A stretch of DNA of 64,000 nt. Origin: JBBQNY01 sp038330365 (GTDB lineage Bacteria; Pseudomonadota; Gammaproteobacteria; Xanthomonadales; Ahniellaceae). The notes under the pieces were generated by a model, which worked only from the letters and a program-made list of their open reading frames with translations, was not told where the DNA came from and ran no database searches. Every line of letters starts with the position of its first letter. Positions within the stretch are counted from its first letter, which is position 1. The translations under genes were made by a program, and so were the position numbers. The stretch lies in NCBI GenBank assembly GCA_038330365.1, contig JBBQNY010000002.1:1-64000 (forward strand), in the 5' to 3' direction. Shown in pieces: positions 62,649 to 64,000 of this stretch.

Positions 62649-63968
62649 TCAGGTCTGGTGTTGCGGGATCCTGAGGACGTGGCCGATCCGCAGGAGATCA
62701 CTGCGAAGGTCGTTGGCCTGGCGCAGCGACGACACGCTGATGCCGTGTCGCATGGCAATCACCGCGAGGGTTTCGCCCGCCGTAACGATGTGCTCGCTCG
62801 GGGTCCTGCGGTGTGACGCGATCCAGGTTCCCGGCAGCGGCTGCGCGTGGAAATAATCACGTATGCCGCCCAGCACCGCAGCGGCGAGCTTGCGGCGCTC
62901 GTCGACGGAATTGAGCTTGCGCTCTTCTTCGGGATTGGACAGGAAGGCCGACTCCACCAGGATCGATGGCACGTCGGGCGAGCGCAGCACCACGAAATTG
63001 GCGCGCTGCACTTCCCGCTTGTGCAGGGTATTGACCTTGCCGAGGCCGCGCAGCACGTTGTTGGCCACCTGCTGGCTGGCCTCCAGCGTGGCACCCTGTG
63101 AAAGATCGAGCAGCACCGCGGCGAGCGTCGAGTCCCGCTCGACCAGTTTCACGCCCCCGACCAGGTCTGCGGCATTTTCCTTCTGCGCCAGCCACCGCGC
63201 CGCTTCGCTCGATGCGCCCCGGCGCGAGAGCATGAACACCGAAGAGCCGCGCGCCGAGCGATTGGCGAAGGCATCGGCGTGCACCGACACGAACAGGTCC
63301 GCCTTGGCCTCGCGCGCGATCTGGTAGCGCTTTTCAAGGGGGATGAAGACATCACGGTCCCGCGTCAGCACCGCGCGCATGCCGGGCTCTGCATTGATCG
63401 CGGCGGCCAGCTCCTGGGCCAGCGCGAGCGTCACGTTTTTCTCGCGCACTCCGGAGGGTCCCGACGACCCGGGATCCACACCGCCATGCCCCGCGTCGAT
63501 GGCGACCAGCACGTCGCGCGCGGATACGCCCGGATTGATCGTCTCGACGCTGCGCGCCACGCGCTCGGGAGCGCCCGCATCGAGTTCGACCATGAGGATC
63601 CGGCCTGAGCCGCCGGCCTTGAGGAAGGATTTCGGACGCGCCGGAGTTTCCAGATCCAGCACGATCCGCAGATTGCCGGGAGTCGGCCGACCCGTGCGGA
63701 TGGACCGGATGACGCCGCCTCGATCAGGTTTGAAGCGCGGCCCGAGGGCTCCATCCGCAATGTCGATCACCAGACGATTGGGATTGGCGAGCGTGAAAAC
63801 CTTGTACTGGCAGGGCGCCGAAAGGTCGAACGCGATTTCCGTGCGGCTGTCGGTCGGTTCGATGCTGGCCGAGCGGACCTCGACCGCCGCCGCGTTCGCG
63901 ACCGCAGCCGCGAACCATGCAGATGCCAGGAGCACGGCACGGAAACGAGTGGAGACCGCTATATCCAT
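62649..63968 (-). CDS. N-acetylmuramoyl-L-alanine amidase with AMIN and LysM domains (AmiB/AmiC type)
   Basis: Periplasmic zinc amidase that splits septal peptidoglycan for daughter-cell separation. About 439 aa from ATG 63968: signal peptide about 1-28 (VLLASAWFAAAVANAAA), AMIN domain about 30-130 (YKVFTLANPNRLVIDI), amidase_3 domain about 153-375 with AIDAGHGGVDPGSSG (zinc His), FVSVHADAF and ILVESAFLSNPEEERKL (catalytic Glu), and a C-terminal LysM about 395-437 (HIVTAGETLAVIAMRHGI). The start is uncertain because the frame is open to the window edge. E. coli AmiB has the same order with LysM. Confidence 0.93.
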   Translation of the reverse strand: MDIAVSTRFRAVLLASAWFAAAVANAAAVEVRSASIEPTDSRTEIAFDLSAPCQYKVFTLANPNRLVIDIADGALGPRFKPDRGGVIRSIRTGRPTPGNLRIVLDLETPARPKSFLKAGGSGRILMVELDAGAPERVARSVETINPGVSARDVLVAIDAGHGGVDPGSSGPSGVREKNVTLALAQELAAAINAEPGMRAVLTRDRDVFIPLEKRYQIAREAKADLFVSVHADAFANRSARGSSVFMLSRRGASSEAARWLAQKENAADLVGGVKLVERDSTLAAVLLDLSQGATLEASQQVANNVLRGLGKVNTLHKREVQRANFVVLRSPDVPSILVESAFLSNPEEERKLNSVDERRKLAAAVLGGIRDYFHAQPLPGTWIASHRRTPSEHIVTAGETLAVIAMRHGISVSSLRQANDLRSDLLRIGHVLRIPQHQT

Positions 63969-64000
63969 GAAACCGATTGAAACAGACTTCTCGGGCAAAC

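Overview
The window is about 64% G+C by eye and densely packed with chromosomal housekeeping genes. It looks like a gammaproteobacterium, most likely from the Xanthomonadales/Nevskiales/Steroidobacter side. The grounds are: tpiA-secG-tRNA-Leu followed by a 14-gene nuo operon and then tRNA-fMet-rimP-nusA-infB-rbfA-truB-rpsO-pnp; separate nuoC and nuoD; tig-clpP-clpX-lon-hupB-tRNA-ppiD; a class III (PhaC/PhaE) polyhydroxyalkanoate synthase; and GTAGGAGCG-type REP repeats. This placement rests on gene order and family content, not on a tree.

Layout. 1-6.3 kb: the end of a surface autotransporter with five Ig-like repeats, a PP2C phosphatase, a carbon-nitrogen hydrolase and a membrane Ser/Thr kinase. 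6.4-13.3 kb: a multiheme cytochrome c, dnaQ, rnhA, a methyltransferase, gloB, a MltD-like transglycosylase and fabI. 13.3-25.3 kb: a proteostasis block (ppiD, hupB, lon, clpX, clpP, tig, htpX) broken by two tRNA clusters (Asp/Val and Pro/Arg/His/Lys/Leu), then gluQ, whose product modifies the tRNA-Asp type encoded here. 25.3-30.8 kb: a polyhydroxyalkanoate (PHA) island with two acetoacetyl-CoA reductases flanking the repressor PhaR, a REP cluster, a small HEXXH membrane protein, phaC and phaE. 30.8-40.8 kb: pssA and the pnp-to-rimP translation/RNA operon headed by initiator tRNA. 40.9-56.0 kb: nuoN to nuoA, then tRNA-Leu. 56-64 kb: secG, tpiA, a short-chain dehydrogenase, an enoyl-CoA hydratase, a repeat-filled gap, a DUF1684 protein, mutL and an amidase.

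How the genes work together. PhaB reduces acetoacetyl-CoA, PhaC/PhaE polymerise the product and PhaR represses. I see a perfect TTGCTGC-GTC-GCAGCAA palindrome just downstream of a promoter before the second phaB, and a related TGC-rich site over the -35 of the phaE promoter; both suit PhaR control. The proteases lon and htpX have sigma-32-like promoters. The nuo genes are coupled by a run of 4-base ATGA/GTGA overlaps. The rimP operon is separated from its tRNA-fMet by two intrinsic terminators.

I found no prophage, insertion sequence, CRISPR array or obvious defence system. The least ordinary items are the Ala/Lys histone-like tail on PhaE, a basic Ala/Lys insertion in Lon, the HEXXH protein inside the PHA island, a U1-U72 mismatch in the initiator tRNA, and two genes (PP2C, phaR) that look leaderless.
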